64,000 nt of DNA from Exobasidium rhododendri (Eukaryota > Basidiomycota > Exobasidiomycetes > Exobasidiales > Exobasidiaceae): contig CP110632.1 of NCBI GenBank assembly GCA_026210745.1, positions 1,364,001 to 1,428,000 on the forward strand, given 5' to 3'. Position numbers and translations under genes: made by a program. This document shows positions 1 through 9,879 of this stretch, in pieces. The first letter of the stretch is position 1, and each line of letters starts with the position of its first letter. The notes beneath the pieces are model-generated. The model was not told the DNA's origin. It searched no databases and worked only from the letters and a program-made list of their open reading frames with translations.

Positions 1-604
1 CTCTTCTCTGAGCTGCTTGTAATAGACGCTTGCTGTTTATCACAGAGAAGGCACAGAGCCAGCACTATCATTCACCCGAGAGCATCGTCAGTGGGCAGTC
101 TTGTATGTTCCCCGCACACAAGCACTCACAGGTCAACGTCTTTCCAAAGCCGACGTCATCGGCCAGAATGCCGCCCCGTACTAGATGAGAGGGGCTCTGA
201 ATGCTATGGTTTTTCGCCTTTCCCTCCCGTGAGCGTTTCTGCTCGGACTCTTCGGGACCAGACGTCTTGTCTCTGGAGTGTGTCCCACTCTCTCTCTCAA
301 TACACCACTGCAGAGCTTGCAGCTGGTGCTCCAAGAAAGACGAGACAAAGAATCTCTTGATGTGTTGCTCATCGTCAAAGAGTGGCATGTATGCATGTAC
401 ATCTCTTTTGATGTCTACGTGATATTCTTCTACTTCGATTCCGTTGACATGCTGACGTTGAGGTAAGAGAGATCGTCCCGACATCACCGATCCTGGAGCG
501 GCCAGCCTTACCACTGGGCTGAGGTAGATGAAGTAAACCTGTGTATGCGCTCCACCGACGTCAGCAAGGAAGGCCATCAACTCTCTCACATCGACAGCAT
601 TCAC
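1..604 (-). CDS. SNF2-family helicase, N-terminal part (runs off the left edge)
   Basis: The translated segment ends in GGILADDVGFGKTLT, which matches the Walker A block of SNF2/Rad5-type ATPases (usual form GGILADEMGLGKTL). It is preceded by LEHQLQALQWCIERE, like the helical Q-motif region that binds substrate in these proteins. A GTGAGTG donor follows the Walker block, so the exon ends near 130; a plausible next exon covers 1-32 (acceptor AACAG). The protein would be a nuclear DNA-dependent ATPase for chromatin remodelling or damage tolerance; the subfamily cannot be fixed from this fragment. The DEMG-to-DDVG change is unusual but keeps the P-loop GKT. The Met at 604 may not be the true start, because an upstream exon could lie in 605-986. 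Confidence 0.7.
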
Positions 605-986
605 CGTATAGGCCGCAGAGGGAGATCAGATCGCTGCAGAATGATAGAGTACCTGCTAGCCTTGCTGAGAGGAGAGGGAGAGGTGAAGGAAGTAAGTGAA
701 GGAAGAAAAGGAAGGAAGGCGAGGAAGGAGGAGGGGTGTGTGTCGAGCTCAAGTGCACATAGCTTGCTCTGAATGCTAGTCCTGCTTGACTTTAGTTGAC
801 ACGACTCAAGCGACGCCCTTTCCCTCTCTCGTTCCATTTTCGGCTCCGTCGTCGTGTTCGATTGACGTTTATTTTCCCACACTCTACCAAGCTGCCATAA
901 AAGTGCGCAGACAGAACTGTGTTGAATTCAGCAGACGCTTAGAGGGGCGATACAGGCGGCAGTACTGCTACTAACAGATTAAGAAG
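605..986. other. Intergenic stretch between helicase and GH92 genes
   Basis: There is no convincing coding sequence here. It probably holds the 5' end or promoter of the leftward helicase gene and the 3' flank of the GH92 gene. A purine-rich GGAAG/GGAGG stretch occurs at about 660-735. Confidence 0.4.
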
Positions 987-3748
987 TCAAAGACCCTTGC
1001 CGGCTAGGACTGTAAAGCCGCCAGTAGACAGGGAAGGAGGCAGATCAGCAGTCGTGTTGCCAAAGACCGTAGGCGTGCTGCCAAGTTGGAGGTGCAAGTG
1101 TCCACCGTTGAGAAAGAACTCCTCGTGGTTGATCCAGTTGCGAGTGAATGGTCTGCCGTCGAGAGTCGCCTGTTGGATGTACTTGTTCTTCGTGGCACCG
1201 TCGAAGCCTTGCGTTGTGAGACGAGCCACTTTGCCCGTGACTAGAGAAGTGACCTCGTAGCTTGGGAAGAGGGGCGTCGAGAGCAAGTAGACAGCTGTGC
1301 CAGCGACGGGGAACATGCCGAGAGCGGTAAAGACAATATAGGCGCCCATCGCCCCTGCATCGTCATTCCCCGCCACACCGCCGTACGAGTTGTTAAAGTA
1401 GCGATGGAGGGTGTGGAGCGACCGATCGACCGTGTGCCTGTACCCTCCCACGGCGTAGTTGTACTGGAAGTTTGGCAGGAAGCCCATCTCGTCACCTATA
1501 TCGATGTACTCTCTGTCCCAGCCGACGTTCAGCCGCCTGATGAAGCTTGCATCTCCTCCCATTAGCTTGACTAGCCTTGCCATGTCCTGTGGAAGGTAGA
1601 AAGAGTACTCGTAGCTGCTGCCTTCGTAGAATTGTGCTGTCTCGTGCTTGTACATCAGATAACATTCGCCGAACAGATACGCAGGGGAGCACTTGCGGAC
1701 ATCTTCGAGGAGGGAAAAGGTGCCGTTGGTGAAGCGTGCGTTGATGAAGCCGGTAAAGTCCTCAAACGTGCGATCAGGATTCCACAAATTAAACGAATCT
1801 TCTGATCGCTTGATGAAGTCTTTGTAGATGTCAGTCTTATTGAGTCCAGCGGCGACAAGAGCGATGCCATGGTCGTTGAACGCGTACTCTACCGTCCGTG
1901 AGGTACTTCTGCCAATCACCACTCTTCGACCCGGTGGATCGTCTCCCTTTCCCAGCTGTGGAACGTAGCCAAGCTGCCTTCTCGCCTCAATGCCGCCTCT
2001 TCCCTCCAAACCCCAGTCTTCTGGATTTACTTCTGCGTCCTTGATCATGGCCTTTAGCCCTTCCTCCCAGTCGATGCCCTTTCGTATCCCCTTGACGAAG
2101 CTGTCGGCGAGGATGGTGTCGGCGTTGCTTCCCCCTTGCGTGAGACCCTTGCAGTTCGACATTCGACAGTCAGGAAGAAAACCAACGTGTCTGTAAATGT
2201 CGATCAAGGCTCGAACTTGTTCTGCCTGCGTGTCGGGTCGCATGATCGTCATGAGCGGGTTGGTCGTTCGAAAGGAGTCCCAGGCGCAGTAGAAGGAGTC
2301 CCAATACGGTTCACTGCTTTCCCACAGCGGATTGTCGCCCGTGACGTTGTACGGTGCCAAGTGCACACGGTAGAGGGCAGAATACACGCTGATCCTTTGC
2401 TCCAAGCTGACCCCCTTCAGGCTCGGCTTGAACGTCTCGCCCATGATCTGATTCCAACGAGCTCTGCTAGCCAGGCGGATGCGCTCAAAGGAGGACTGTT
2501 CTTGCCAGTCGGGAATCTCTTCCTGCGCATACCGACAAGCCTGCTCTTTACTCTTCCAGCTCACGCCTACGCGGGTCTGTAGCGTACGATTTGCGCTATT
2601 CAGACTGCGTTCATCCAACTCGATCAAGGCGCCCATCTCGCCGTCAAAGTACTCTCCCGATTTGGTCATGAGGTTGTCAGTGAAGTTGGATCCTGCAAAG
2701 ATGCCCACCCTGCTAACGTGGGCTACCGAGGCGCACATGTGGATCGTGTAGTAGCCATCCCCAAAGGAGGGTCTGAATTTTCCTGATGCCTTCAGAGTCG
2801 CCACGCTGCTGTTCTTGTCGAGTGAAATGTCGAGCTTGCCCTTTCCAGAGAAGGACCCCTGCAAGTCAGTGGTGACGTCGAGCAGCAAAGACGGTCGACG
2901 CATGTCCTTTGAGATGACATTGGTCTCGCCGATGGCGGGGTATTGATAAGAGTGTAGGGCGACATGATCAGTGCTCGTTAGTCGAATGTCGATGCCGCTT
3001 CTCAGCTGCAGGGAGAAGAAGCCGGGACTAGTTCGTGCGCTGTCCGGTATGATGGGAGCAGAGCGGTCCTTCTTGGCTAGAAGGCATCTACTGTGACCCT
3101 GGCCGATGATGGCAGAGTAGGAGCAGAGCTGCGGCAAGACTGTCAAGGGCGGAGAGGAGTGAGTGCGAGTGCTAAGTATGGCATTTTCATTCACTCACGC
3201 CCAAAATGACCGAGACTGTTGGATCCGCCTGTTCCGTCGTCGTGTGTCTGGCTTATTCCGAATATAGGCGAATTGTTCGACACGTAGCCAGGCTGGCCAT
3301 CCACGGGGCTATCAGAGTCAGCCACGACTTGGTTCCGATCAGGGCAAGAAGTGAGCTCCTACGCTTTGCGCCAACCTCTCCCTCTCCCTCTCCCCTCTCA
3401 CTCACCCTTCACTGAACCGTACGGCGTCGAGCTGCCGGCAAAGACATGCCCTCCATTGAGTGTCCCAATCAGAGACTCGACATACTGAGCTGGCTCAAAG
3501 TCGTCTGAAAGCTGCGAGGAAGTGGAGAGCTCACGGCGAGGCAGTCTTGTGAAAATGATCGTCCGGACGGTGATTAGAAGAGCCAAGAAAAGCAACAGCA
3601 AGGTGAAGAAGGCGGTCTTGCCGTGCCTGCGAGACCAGCTGCGAGAACTTCGGGATGCCTCAAAGTAGCAAGGAATGGCGTCGCCCCGAGATGCAGTGCG
3701 AGAATGGAGCATGGCTAGGTCGACACACGCACAAAAGCACACCACCAC
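987..3748 (-). CDS. GH92 alpha-1,2-mannosidase, membrane-anchored
   Basis: There are three exons: 3748-3406, 3327-3199 and 3139-987. Spliced together they give 874 codons plus stop, in frame throughout. Exon 1 carries a basic N-terminus, a single hydrophobic anchor (FFTLLLLFLALLITV) and the GH92 opening YVESLIGTLNGGHVFAG. Exon 2 supplies ADSDSPVDGQPGYVSNN and ISQTHDDGTGG. Exon 3 holds the catalytic (alpha/alpha)6 part with WDSFYCAWDSFRTTNPL and NDDAGAMGAYIVF, both typical of the family. GH92 enzymes are calcium-dependent exo-mannosidases that trim alpha-linked mannose. The N-terminal anchor suggests a type II protein of the secretory pathway or cell surface. A second in-frame Met 12 codons downstream (MLHSRTAS) could be the real start. 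Confidence 0.9.
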
Positions 3749-4143
3749 AAGAGAATGGATGGAGAGAACAGCATCAACTCATAGCCGCAACAGCAAGAAA
3801 GAGCACGCATGAGACAGGAGGATGGCAGACCGGCCCGCTTCATCATTGCGAGACCAACTCCGCCGTCCTGAGCCTCTCCACACAATCACATCTTGAGACG
3901 CGATAGTAGTAGCAAAGAGGAAGGGGGTGGGCGTTCTGTAGAGTGGCTTTCCGTTATTTGTCTCATCATTATTTTGATCCGCGTCGCCCTTCTTCACTGC
4001 AAAAAGTGCCCCCAATTCATAAGAACTTACATGCAAGACGCGCAGAGGGTCGTGCAACACAATCTAATCCAGGCAAAGTGGAGCTGGAATTCGCCCTCTT
4101 TATTTCGGCTTCAATGACTGGTGCCAAAGGACCTTGAAGCGAG

Positions 4144-5235
4144 ATGGTGCTCTCCTCGTACCCGACATCCTTCACAAGGGCGCTGTGGACGTATCCTACA
4201 CTATTCGCCGTACTGTCTGGTGCCATCGGGCTCGGCAAGCGATCAGAGTCGCGCGACAGAAAGCACTGGCGGGATGCAGCACAACAAGCTCTCAAAGGTG
4301 TGAGCACGATACATGCTCTCTTGACGTCTTACTTGGCTGCGAGGGACGTCTTTGATAGAAAGTGGACTTCGTGAGTACAGTCCTGGGTCTGGAAGTAGTC
4401 GCGCACAGCTCAACTTGTATATTATTTCGTCCAGGCTCAATCTCATCACCACTCGCTCGAATGACGCCAATTCAGTGGTGGCCATCGAGGCCGGCTATCT
4501 CCTCCAGGACACAGTCGTCTCTGTAGTGAGTGAGGGGCTGACAAGGAGAAGATTACAATGCATACATACTGAAGTGTATGATGCTGGTGGTAGTTTCTGG
4601 ATAGTAAATGGAGCCCCGTAAATGTCCTAGTGGCAGGCAGTGACATTCATCGTGTGCGCTTCAGTAGCCTACTCTTGGCTCACCATGTCGGTCTTGGTGC
4701 GCTCCTGACTCTCTTCCTCGAGTTCGCCAGACGACAAAGGGAAAGAGGGGTGTTCTTTGTGGAGATGTTCCTACTCATGAATGCAAGCACTCCTCTCCTC
4801 AATCTAAGGTGGTTGCTGGCAAGGAGAGCTGGTCAAAGCAAGTCCTCTTCGCAGATAACAAGCATGCAGAGAATGTCAGCAATGAATGACGTCGCACTGG
4901 TCGTGACATTCTTTGCGTGTCGCATCGGTCTGTGAGTGTGTCTTCCTACGTTTGTTAACCGCTCATTGACAAGAGACGACGCCTACGACAGGATATTCTA
5001 CATGCTGTGGCTGTACGGTCTTCGTACTCGACGCTCTATTCTGCAGTCCTACTTGAGTGTGAGGAGGTCGTCAGTCTGCATTCTTTGCAGTTCATTTAAT
5101 TTACCAGCGCCCTCTACTTCGCAGATACCCATACAATGCAAGACCGGGACAGCTGCTCTGCTGATACTGAATTCACTGTGGTGGATGGGTCTCTTACGCA
5201 AGACGCTACTACGCCTTCAAAAGAGGAAGATATGA
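4144..5235 (+). CDS. TLC-domain (TRAM/LAG1/CLN8) membrane protein
   Basis: There are five exons, about 4144-4370, 4435-4529, 4637-4931, 4992-5058 and 5125-5235, giving 264 residues in frame. The TLC signature is visible as LLLAHHVGLGALLTLF, then LLMNASTPLLNLRWLL, FFACRIGL and the closing LLILNSLWWMGLL. This matches the TMEM56/TLCD-like branch (His-His, ST-P-x-LN-x-RW, then LN-x-WW). It is a multi-pass membrane protein, probably of the endoplasmic reticulum, with a lipid-related role by family analogy. It lacks the long ceramide-synthase Lag1 motif, so I do not call it a ceramide synthase. The exon 4/5 junction is the least certain. Confidence 0.75.
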
Positions 5236-5297
5236 GCACACAGATCGAATCAATAAAATTCACAAGGCAGTATTGTACAGGAGGAGATGATGGCAAT

Positions 5298-6587
5298 CTA
5301 CCTGGCCTGATTGGCGCCCGATCTCTCCAGGAGCCGCTCCATCTGCTGGGCGTCCTTGCTGCGCTTTGCTCGGATCTGCTCCTTTGTACCAGTCAGTCGT
5401 TCGTACACTGCATCACACCAGCGAAAGTATGGCGCAAATCCGGTTGTCCCCAGTCTGTGGTGCTGAGCGTGGATGATGGGGCCAGCTGTAGTCGACACAC
5501 ATCACATAGAAGAGAAACATTAGACACTTCAATCATGACTTTACTCCTGCCTACTTTGCCCGCCACTCACCGCCCCAGCCCTTCGGCAAGATCTTGTCAT
5601 ACGAGAGCACATTCAGTCCGCAGTGGTTCTGGACGAGGAACAAAACGAAAAAGGGAACAAAGAGCGTGCGTGTAAAGACATGAGCGCCGATGATCTGAAG
5701 GGCAAAGTTGGCCGTCAGGACGAGAAGAAGCCGTTCGCCTAGATCGAGCTTATTTGTGATTTGTGCGTGAATCTCTGCATGGTCGTGGTGCGTGGCATGC
5801 ATGCGGTTGTAGAGAAAGGAGACCTTGTGGAGAGAGAGGTGGACAAAGAAGAAGAGGGCGTCGTAGAGGACTAGGCTTCCCACCAGCTCCAACAGGAGAG
5901 AACGTGCCGTCGGTGGCTTGGGAGGGAGGGCACGCCAGAGCTGTAGAGGGCTGGACAATGTCATGTTGTGAACGGAAGGGGCTAGGAAGTGCGTCGTAGC
6001 GATGTTGGCCGGTCGTGCTTGGTTGAAAGGAGAAGAGGAGGAGGAGGAGTTTGCGGCAGTGACGCTGGTGGACAGCAGCAGCAGTGCAGGATCGTAATTC
6101 CCACTGGAGACCATCGCTTCCCAGGACACCCCTTTGAACTTCTTGATGAGGATCAAGTCGAGGAACAGCAGTGGCGACACATAGGTGACCAGCTCGAACA
6201 GTCGTCCTCGAAGTTTACGGACTCGGATGGTGCCGTTCTTCCAGAGATGAGATCGACCTGCACGCTGATCTATGCGTTCTGGCTGCGGCGGTCTTGGCTT
6301 GTCACTGATTGCCAGAGAGACGTAGTGGTGTTCGAAGAGAACGTACAGGCCTACTGTCCATACCGTCTCAAAGTAGGAGGCCTGTCCATACAGGAAAAGT
6401 ACAAGGATTGAGGAGTCTGACCTAGGCATACAGCGACATGACTTAAGTAACTCACCTGATAGAAGGATCGATTCAGCAGCCAATTCCACAGCCGATCCAC
6501 CGCCGGCTGCAGCAGGCTCGATGCCAGCAGGGCTGCAGCTGCTACTAAAACCAGCACAGCGCGTATCCTCGTTACATTCGAGTCCAT
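5298..6587 (-). CDS. Sterol desaturase / fatty acid hydroxylase superfamily protein
   Basis: There are three exons (6587-6456, 6381-5571, 5485-5298), giving 376 residues in frame. The di-iron histidine boxes are present: HLSLH (HX3H), HATHH (HX2HH) and, after the second intron, HAQHH (HX2HH). Hydrophobic segments occur near the N-terminus, around the first box and between boxes 2 and 3, as in ERG3/CH25H-like membrane hydroxylases. It would use two irons and O2 to hydroxylate or desaturate a lipid in the endoplasmic reticulum. It lies head-to-head with the arsM-like gene across about 490 bp, so a shared promoter is possible. The substrate is unknown, and membership of the arsenic cluster is speculative. 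Confidence 0.85.
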
Positions 6588-7076
6588 CCTGTTGAGAACG
6601 TTGAGAGCTTCGAGGAGATCGAGGTCGTAGAGCTGGGTGGGTTTGGCAGGGGTGGTTGATTGTGGACGGAGACGCTAGCTGACGCGAGTGTGCATAAATG
6701 CGAAAGAGGCGGCCGATCCGACCTGCATTCACTTTATCATCGCCTTAGAGTGCGAAGACTGGGGATGGCAGAGGAAGACGAGCAGCTGAGGCACTTTACG
6801 AACCAGCATCACTAGACAGGCACAGGATGGAACTGCATTGAAATGGAAGTGTCGATCACTTGGGAGACCCAGGATGATCCGGGAAGCGCAGCTCGTCTCA
6901 CCCACTCAAACACCGCTCTTCCCATGCACGCCAGACAGATCTAATCTGATTCTTTCTCTGATTTCCAAAACAAACAGATTCTATGAGAAGAGAGAAGCGC
7001 GCGCCACTATCATTGACACTTTCTCCCCTCAAGCAGAGTGTAGGATAGCTTACACACACTTCCAGTACCCTCGACA
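6588..7076. promoter_or_regulatory. Divergent intergenic region, hydroxylase / arsM-like
   Basis: A 489-bp gap separates two start codons on opposite strands, so it must hold both promoters. No transcription-factor site could be assigned with confidence. Confidence 0.4.
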
Positions 7077-8177
7077 ATGACAGCTGCGATCTCGTCATCG
7101 CACGAGGTAGCTGCCACACCCAGCAACGCCTCGACGCTGCAATCCGCGCAAGACTACTACGGACGAGTGATACAGAAGACGAGTGACCTGCGCACATCGG
7201 CGTGCTGCTCTATTCCCTCGAGTGATGCACGGATTCGGGCGGCATTGAAGCGGGTCCATCCTGACGTCTCTGAACGATACTACGGCTGTGGCTCACCCAT
7301 CCCCCCACTGCTCGACAATACGACTGTGCTCGATCTAGGGTGTGGAACAGGGCGAGACTGTTTTGTTCTCTCTCAACTGGCGGGGTCAGGCAGTCGAGTG
7401 ATCGGCATCGATGCAACAGAGTCACAGTTGGACATTGGTCGTGCCGCTCTGGACTGGCATCAAAGGGAGAACATTGGCTCGTCATCAATCGAATTCATCC
7501 GCGGCGACATGTCGAACATGAGAGAGATAATACACGACGCCAGTGTCGACGTGGTCGTGTCGAACTGCGTCCTCAACCTGACCTCGGACAAGGAGGCGGT
7601 GTTTGGGGAAATTGCACGAGTGCTGCGACCGGGTGGTGAGTTGCTCTTCGCCGACATCTTTGCCAGTGAAATCCTCGATCCAAGCTTGCTCCTCGATCCA
7701 GTCTTGCATGGGGAGTGTCTGGCGGGAGCGCACTACTTGCCCCAATTACAGGAACAGCTTCACTCCTTGGGGCTCTCCAAGGTCTTCGTCATGACAAGCA
7801 CCCCCGTTGAAGTCCACGAGGAGGCTCTCCGCAACAAGCTCGGTGCAGACATCGCCTTCACTTCCCTCACCGTTCGAGCATTCAAGAGCAGCACTACACC
7901 AGAGAGTAACAGCGTCGAGAAGGAGGTACAGGCAGTGTTCAGTGGTGATGAGAATAACAACTCCTTCACACTGGATCAGCAGACCATCTTTTGCTGCCGT
8001 GGCGATCGGAAGGAGGTCCCTGGAGATGTGTTCAAGGTCCTCTCGCAGTCGCGCTACAGCTCCCTCTTCCACGTTCAAGGGCAGGAGGAAGCTCAAGCGC
8101 AGTCCGGCGAGACATCCTCCTCCGAAAAAGCCACTGCGCTGGCGAATGAATCAAGGAAGACTGGCCGCTGCTGCTGA
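7077..8177 (+). CDS. arsM: Arsenite S-adenosylmethionine methyltransferase (ArsM/AS3MT type)
   Basis: This intronless 366-residue protein methylates trivalent arsenic with SAM. SAM motif I is VLDLGCGTGRD (residues 84-94), followed by VIGIDATESQLDIGR. The four cysteines of the family are all in place: CC at 43-44, Cys71 in RYYGCGSPIP, Cys164 in VSNCVLNL and Cys214 in HGECLAGAHY. They correspond to the As(III)-binding set known from algal ArsM (near 44, 72, 174 and 224). A Cys pair closes the C-terminus (GRCC). The stop is 8 bp from the stop of the convergent GT2 gene. With ArsS and the two glycosyltransferase-like genes next door, it probably supplies dimethylarsenic for arsenosugar synthesis rather than acting only in detoxification. 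The start codon is well placed; residues 1-25 are poorly conserved. Confidence 0.93.
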   Translation: MTAAISSSHEVAATPSNASTLQSAQDYYGRVIQKTSDLRTSACCSIPSSDARIRAALKRVHPDVSERYYGCGSPIPPLLDNTTVLDLGCGTGRDCFVLSQLAGSGSRVIGIDATESQLDIGRAALDWHQRENIGSSSIEFIRGDMSNMREIIHDASVDVVVSNCVLNLTSDKEAVFGEIARVLRPGGELLFADIFASEILDPSLLLDPVLHGECLAGAHYLPQLQEQLHSLGLSKVFVMTSTPVEVHEEALRNKLGADIAFTSLTVRAFKSSTTPESNSVEKEVQAVFSGDENNNSFTLDQQTIFCCRGDRKEVPGDVFKVLSQSRYSSLFHVQGQEEAQAQSGETSSSEKATALANESRKTGRCC

Positions 8178-8184
8178 AATCGCT

Positions 8185-8988
8185 CTATGCCACCTTGATG
8201 CTCTTGCCATAATACCATTCATAGATCGTCGTGGGTGAGACACCGGCCGTCCAGGCCAGCATGTAGAATTGATTGCAAATTGTATTCCACCAGACACCCT
8301 TGCGCACCCATCGTCTCGGACTTGTAGTGACTTCCATGGGTAGGATGTGAACGCAGGTGGGCTCTAGTTTAAATAAGAGAGACTTTCGCCATTGCTTCCT
8401 TCCAGAGATGATGCTATAGGACATCTTGTATCGCTTGAGTAGATCAACGTCCTCCATCATCGGAATGTCGGCGAACCCGCCCATCCTCTCGTACTCTTCG
8501 CGACGTACAAAGTAGGCCTGGTCGCCGTATGGTAGATGTGCTACACTCGCTCGTACATTGGCGGCCCACAGCATGATCCTGAGTGACAGTGTGACGGGCG
8601 TCGGGAGAGAAAGTCTGAAGCATCCCAGCAAAGGTTGAACGTCCTTCTTTTCATCCATGAGCCTACAGATGGCCGTGTCCCAGCCTTGTGGCAGCAGGGT
8701 GTCGGCATGTAGAAACACGAGAATCGGGGAAGAGGTCATCTTAGCACCGCATATAAGCTGTCTTCCTCTTGATGGCCTCTCCAGACAAGTGTACGATATG
8801 GCGTTGGGGTACCTCTTGCCTACGTGAGCTACAATCTTGCTCGTCCCGTTTTGTCCGCTCTCTGCATCAACGACAAAGATACGAGGATATTCTCCAAGGG
8901 TGGAAGTCTCCATCACACGGATCAGCGTCCTCTCGATGGCTTCGGCCTCATTGTAGCAGGGTATGACGACGCTGATGGACGGTGCCAT
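8185..8988 (-). CDS. GT2-family glycosyltransferase of the arsenosugar type (TIGR04283-like)
   Basis: This is a single exon of 267 residues from Met 8988; an upstream in-frame Met at 9033 would add 15 residues. The N-terminus ISVVIPCYNEAEAIERTL is the GT-A nucleotide-sugar fold. It is followed by a VVDAES segment, the SRGRQLICGAK block, ILVFLHADTLLPQGW (the DxD-like HADT typical of this branch) and GGFADIPMMEDVDLLKR. This arrangement is that of the bacterial family NCBI calls arsenosugar biosynthesis glycosyltransferase TIGR04283, recognised from memory. The gene is convergent with arsM (8-bp gap) and divergent from the DUF2064 gene. I infer transfer of a sugar or polyol unit in organoarsenical assembly; the actual substrate is unknown. 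No membrane segment is evident. Confidence 0.85.
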   Translation of the reverse strand: MAPSISVVIPCYNEAEAIERTLIRVMETSTLGEYPRIFVVDAESGQNGTSKIVAHVGKRYPNAISYTCLERPSRGRQLICGAKMTSSPILVFLHADTLLPQGWDTAICRLMDEKKDVQPLLGCFRLSLPTPVTLSLRIMLWAANVRASVAHLPYGDQAYFVRREEYERMGGFADIPMMEDVDLLKRYKMSYSIISGRKQWRKSLLFKLEPTCVHILPMEVTTSPRRWVRKGVWWNTICNQFYMLAWTAGVSPTTIYEWYYGKSIKVA

Positions 8989-9110
8989 GACACTATCCCT
9001 GCAAAAGGGGAGAAGAGTGGAGGAGACCAACACCCCTTCTCAGAAAGCTTCTTTTGAAAAGTTGCGCGTCAAGTCTTTGTCTTCTTTCTGTTACGACCTC
9101 ATTGGGATTG
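8989..9110. promoter_or_regulatory. Short bidirectional promoter, GT2 / DUF2064 genes
   Basis: Only about 120 bp separate the preferred start codons of two oppositely directed arsenosugar-type genes. With the longer alternative starts the gap shrinks to 20 bp. This implies a shared promoter and co-expression of the pair. Confidence 0.5.
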
Positions 9111-9848
9111 ATGGCAGCTCGTCACCATCTCCTCCTGTTCGCAAAGTACCCCTACCATGGAAAGGTCAAGACACGACTAGAGCCTCTCTTCGGCAAGGCT
9201 AATGCTCAGAAGTTTGCAGAGACCGCGCTTCTTGAAGTGCTGAAGTACTTTGGACGCTTGCAAGGGGACACAGTGGAAGACGTGGCTGTAAAATGCGTAT
9301 GGATGTATGCTCCTCTGGCGGCTGGTGAAGACGTGCAGCGGTTGTTAGAGGGGAACAATCTCTCCACAATATGGGAGGCATGGCCACAAGATGATGGAGC
9401 GCCGGATCTCGGAGCTCGACTGTCGACTGCTGTTCAAAGAGCTGCTCGTGACCATACAGGTGGTCACTCTACAAAACGCACCTGCACTCTGATCGGAAGC
9501 GACTGCTTCGAGCTCACTCTAGATCATATCATCTCAAGCATCCAAACAGCCTCAAGGGGTCGTCCGATGCTCTTACCAGCCGTTGATGGAGGATACGTAT
9601 CGCTGTCACTGCCCCAGCCTGCCTCGATCTCATCGTTCGACAACATCAGATGGTCCACCGCAGAGACAGCCAGCGATCAGAAGTCTCAGTTGGAGCAAGG
9701 AGGCTACACAGTGGAATTAGGGGTCACTCTATCCGACGTGGATGAGCCCAGCGACGTCCGTATGCTTTCCACAATGAGTGAAAATACAGCGCGAGCCACA
9801 CACCTCCGGGCCAACTATCCCCGCACACTTGCCTTTACTCAAGCATAA
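9111..9848 (+). CDS. DUF2064 glycosyltransferase-like protein (TIGR04282, arsenosugar type)
   Basis: This intronless protein has 245 residues from Met 9111; Met 9054 would add 19. It opens with HHLLLFAKYPYHGKVKTRL, the family's nucleotide-binding signature (FxKxPxxGxxKTRL). It continues with IGSDCFELTLDHI (GxDCPxL region), PAVDGGYVSLSL (the DGGY block) and SDVDEPSDVRML (DVDxxxDL). These are the hallmarks of the CofC-like/DUF2064 family that co-occurs with ArsM, ArsS and the GT2 protein in bacterial arsenosugar operons. It may activate or transfer a nucleotide-bound sugar or glycerol unit. Its direct adjacency to the GT2 gene on one side and ArsS on the other supports the assignment. The shorter start fits bacterial homologues better. 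Confidence 0.87.
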   Translation: MAARHHLLLFAKYPYHGKVKTRLEPLFGKANAQKFAETALLEVLKYFGRLQGDTVEDVAVKCVWMYAPLAAGEDVQRLLEGNNLSTIWEAWPQDDGAPDLGARLSTAVQRAARDHTGGHSTKRTCTLIGSDCFELTLDHIISSIQTASRGRPMLLPAVDGGYVSLSLPQPASISSFDNIRWSTAETASDQKSQLEQGGYTVELGVTLSDVDEPSDVRMLSTMSENTARATHLRANYPRTLAFTQA

Positions 9849-9879
9849 TTCAGCAAAGAGGTTGATGAGTAAGGGTACA

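Noticed and set aside
5136-5675. Plus-strand ORF of 179 codons
   Set aside because: It overlaps the spliced hydroxylase exons on the other strand and the TLC gene's last exon; no domain. A shadow ORF.
7485-8096. Antisense ORFs within arsM
   Set aside because: They mirror the coding frame of arsM and show no domains.
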